Shown piece after piece: positions 39,501 to 40,374 of a stretch of 40,374 nucleotides of DNA; the stretch's first letter is position 1, and every line of letters starts with the position of its first letter. The translations under genes and the position numbers were made by a program. Below the pieces are notes generated by a model. The model searched no databases and was not told the origin of the DNA. It saw only the letters and a program-made list of their open reading frames with translations. This DNA is from Rivularia sp. MS3 (GTDB lineage: Bacteria; Cyanobacteriota; Cyanobacteriia; Cyanobacteriales; Nostocaceae): positions 1-40,374 of the forward strand of contig JAHCMI010000082.1 of assembly GCA_019192545.1 (NCBI GenBank). Direction: 5' to 3'.

Positions 39501-40276
39501 ATTCTGCAAAATGGCAGGCTCGGTTCTTCCTGGGGCTAGATAAAGTACTCCAACGCTTGATGAATGGAGAAAAAATTACCGCAAAAGACCCAGAACTATT
39601 ACGGATGACCAAGCTTGCCGAACAAATTGGGCAACATATAAAAGACATTCTTGGGTTTACCGTCCCCGGTGATTGTAAACCAATATGGTTGTTGGGGTCT
39701 TTACTTGACCAATTGGGCTTAAAGCTAGATAAGAAAAAAATTGGTCCAAAGGGTAAACAAGTCAAACATCACTTTTTAAAAGAGGAGAAATTGGAGTTCG
39801 CGCTATTTGTAATTAAGCATCGTCAGATGAAGCGTCAACAAAAAGAAGAACGAGCTAAGAAAGAAGCGGAAGACCAACGGCGACATCAGGCTGGAATAGA
39901 AGCCCAGTACGGGATTTCGCCTCCGCCCGACCCGGTATCCACCCCCCCCCCTAATGGTATAGGGAATTCCCCATTGGGAGGGGTGAATACTACCGCTCAG
40001 AATCAGGAGAATTTTGAGAAAATTGATAATTCCTCTCCTATATATGAAGTCAGCGGGGATTTGGAACCCAATGACGGGGACAGTACTCCGATTCAAACCA
40101 GTCTTCAAATGCTCCGAGAAGCGATTGTCGGGGGTGTGGAAGCGGTAAAAGCCACTATATGCTCTTGGACTTCTGAGCGACGGTGGTGTGCGGTGCTGCT
40201 GCTGGAGGAAGTTGCTGAAAGTGAATTACGTAAGTTGGAGCAAATGATACCGGGCTTTTATGCGTGGTTGAGTTGA
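36566..40276 (+). CDS. Plasmid primase-helicase: DUF3854 Toprim-like plus P-loop helicase
   Basis: 1236 aa from the ATG at 36566 (a TTG at 36551 would add five residues; SD GAAGGGG fits 36566). N-terminal ~300 residues contain the DUF3854/Toprim region (PIILCEGEKKAAALLSLGFV, QILFDHETKPKTRW). The helicase part has Walker A SSDMGTGKTELLRKW (~345), DEAC box VFIDEACQYL (~420), ASPSLGTGVDMPNYHFD and QLYRYRPKVPFHVW. Large proteins of this type are common on cyanobacterial plasmids and are presumed to prime and unwind DNA. A low-complexity insert (~residues 551-670) splits the helicase domain. The C-terminal ~200 residues are basic coil plus Pro-rich linker (GISPPPDPVSTPPPNGIGNS). Confidence 0.75.
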   Translation: MMPESTQHPNNLTQHEYQELATDSAIHPALIAANFFHIEGATVYDYLFISKDLPRTNPGRISSGFLRRYQHAELGGWWVSGLDPYNNWERMEWGRFKPTHPRIDSKGRFIKYESPPKFPNRVTYFDVPDCIWDKVAKRYGIKRYNSPLALRLRDRSRPLNFWEWVLAHPEIPIILCEGEKKAAALLSLGFVAIALPGIWNGRVGKKDFDERLHPDLMPLAQPGRKIQILFDHETKPKTRWAVFQATIRTGKALEAVKCQSEVILLPGPEKGVDDFASARKMDADFLLTAIIDDAKSLDDYRRSFFISNRGLSKKYKPHVRVHARYLSDAIKLPLSGLVVLSSDMGTGKTELLRKWRLEHPNVKFINNGHRVNLLKNLSERLETDMYSELSYGDLAKAKALSITIDSLHKLNTEALEYGCVFIDEACQYLTHLLHSKTCREYRAQILEVLEYIVYNAQLVVIADAHMDDLTVDFFLAMRPQGEEPLIFVNDWRNGERIIHWYEGKDSSTLVAQISASLMTGQKIMVVADSKKFIKKLEKSLCMSMRVEVASSEEPRSRGAEEPRGRGAGEAEGAREAGGEINSSNASDAFDASGTVSPRCVSEEGVSSALERKASEIFVAEEINNSSKTLEASDVRHHRNASDGIQANGVLETEAAAEASVYSPQHLSTSAPTPKKSPLRIWSIHSDNSGSKENVAFIKDITNSIKDVDALLASPSLGTGVDMPNYHFDVVYGAFHGVSQTATECAQQLYRYRPKVPFHVWVAPRPPFGYKDTNAKKIKERLLQTNELTAFLIRIDRKTGKRGAEKDWALDAYCQIEAKRNQSMNNLRTDLRELLTEMGNQIIPMGAEDDFETAERLKDAADALDVAYNTGVVKARDISASEYRSYRSKDYLNPEEMLECEKFRIKEAYGMEITEELVALDDKGKLIKSIINLEAILSNTDGVITDEVTGRQHPAPPKIVTDKDHSERLHYPLCMDWGNYSAKWQARFFLGLDKVLQRLMNGEKITAKDPELLRMTKLAEQIGQHIKDILGFTVPGDCKPIWLLGSLLDQLGLKLDKKKIGPKGKQVKHHFLKEEKLEFALFVIKHRQMKRQQKEERAKKEAEDQRRHQAGIEAQYGISPPPDPVSTPPPNGIGNSPLGGVNTTAQNQENFEKIDNSSPIYEVSGDLEPNDGDSTPIQTSLQMLREAIVGGVEAVKATICSWTSERRWCAVLLLEEVAESELRKLEQMIPGFYAWLS
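38219..38580 (+). repeat. In-frame insertion of intergenic-type repeats in the helicase gene
   Basis: Purine-rich GAGGAGCCGAGGAGCCGAGG units followed by GGAGCAGGGGAAGCAG (38219-38300), then CTTCTGACGCTTTTGACG (38310-38345), and finally CAGCACCTCAGCACCTCAGC (38555-38580). These are the short tandem repeats seen between cyanobacterial genes, here read through in frame as Ser/Ala/Glu/Gly-rich linker between the two helicase halves. Confidence 0.7.
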
Positions 40277-40374
40277 TCTGCTGAGGTTCGCTTAATTTTT
40301 TAAGAGAAATATTTATCTGAACCAGTTAAGTGATTAACGCGGTACTGTTTGGAATGTCAATCAATACTTTCCAG

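Noticed and set aside
1-40374. CRISPR array, tRNA, rRNA, complete insertion sequence
   Set aside because: No regularly spaced repeats with unique spacers, no cloverleaf-like gene or transposase with DDE residues was found by reading both strands.

Overview
The window looks like part of a large plasmid (or plasmid-like integrative element) of a filamentous, heterocyst-group (Nostocales-type) cyanobacterium. The evidence is the AT-rich composition with short tandem repeats of the CAATTAC/CCAATTACC kind, only a few HIP1 octamers (GCGATCGC seen at 7646, 17897 and 26315, sparse for a cyanobacterial chromosome), and a backbone of partition, relaxase, replication and DUF3854 primase-helicase genes. 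There is no rRNA, tRNA, CRISPR array or complete transposase. The organism is inferred, not shown.

Layout. (1) 1-7.0 kb: the C-terminal part of a ParB protein, an orphan ParD-like antitoxin, a 955-aa SF1 Upf1-like helicase with a coiled-coil insert, a 118-bp fold-back element, a small hypothetical gene, then on the minus strand a MobV relaxase fused to a primase-like Toprim region with an inverted-repeat-rich oriT candidate upstream. (2) 7.0-12.5 kb: a defence locus. A QueC-like gene, a TGT-like gene and a CD-NTase form a tight minus-strand operon matching type IV CBASS. Next to it is a divergent pair, a SLOG plus nucleoside-phosphorylase protein and a two-TM protein, as effector candidates. 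The CD-NTase has a Gly/Ser-rich N-terminus. (3) 13.2-21.2 kb: a complete type I restriction-modification system (HsdM, HsdS, HsdR) with a toxin-antitoxin pair inside it, bracketed by two ~108-bp imperfect direct repeats. (4) 21.2-23.2 kb: an array of ~11-bp direct repeats (iteron-like), a 53-aa gene with a strong ribosome binding site, and a J-domain protein. (5) 23.2-26.1 kb: a Septu-like PtuA ATPase/PtuB HNH pair and a tyrosine recombinase. (6) 26.2-32.8 kb: a ribbon-helix-helix protein, a DUF4365 nuclease-like pair, and a minus-strand operon of membrane, coiled-coil and P-loop ATPase genes, including a membrane ORF with no canonical start codon. (7) 32.8-40.3 kb: divergent control region, RHH gene, a decayed GIY-YIG gene, a likely replication initiator with an XRE-type tail, a 1.2-kb gene-poor region full of inverted and direct repeats (oriV candidate), and a 1236-aa Toprim/helicase protein preceded by a 9-codon leader peptide and containing an in-frame insertion of intergenic-type repeats.

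How the parts fit: the backbone provides segregation (ParB), replication (initiator, primase-helicase), mobilisation in trans (relaxase, no type IV secretion genes seen) and stability (TA pair, orphan antitoxins, recombinase). The cargo is mainly anti-phage: type IV CBASS with possible nucleoside-degrading effector, type I R-M, Septu-like, and possibly the SF1 helicase and the DUF4365 pair. The most interesting system is the type IV CBASS locus with its SLOG-phosphorylase neighbour. All functions are read from sequence motifs; no database search was run.
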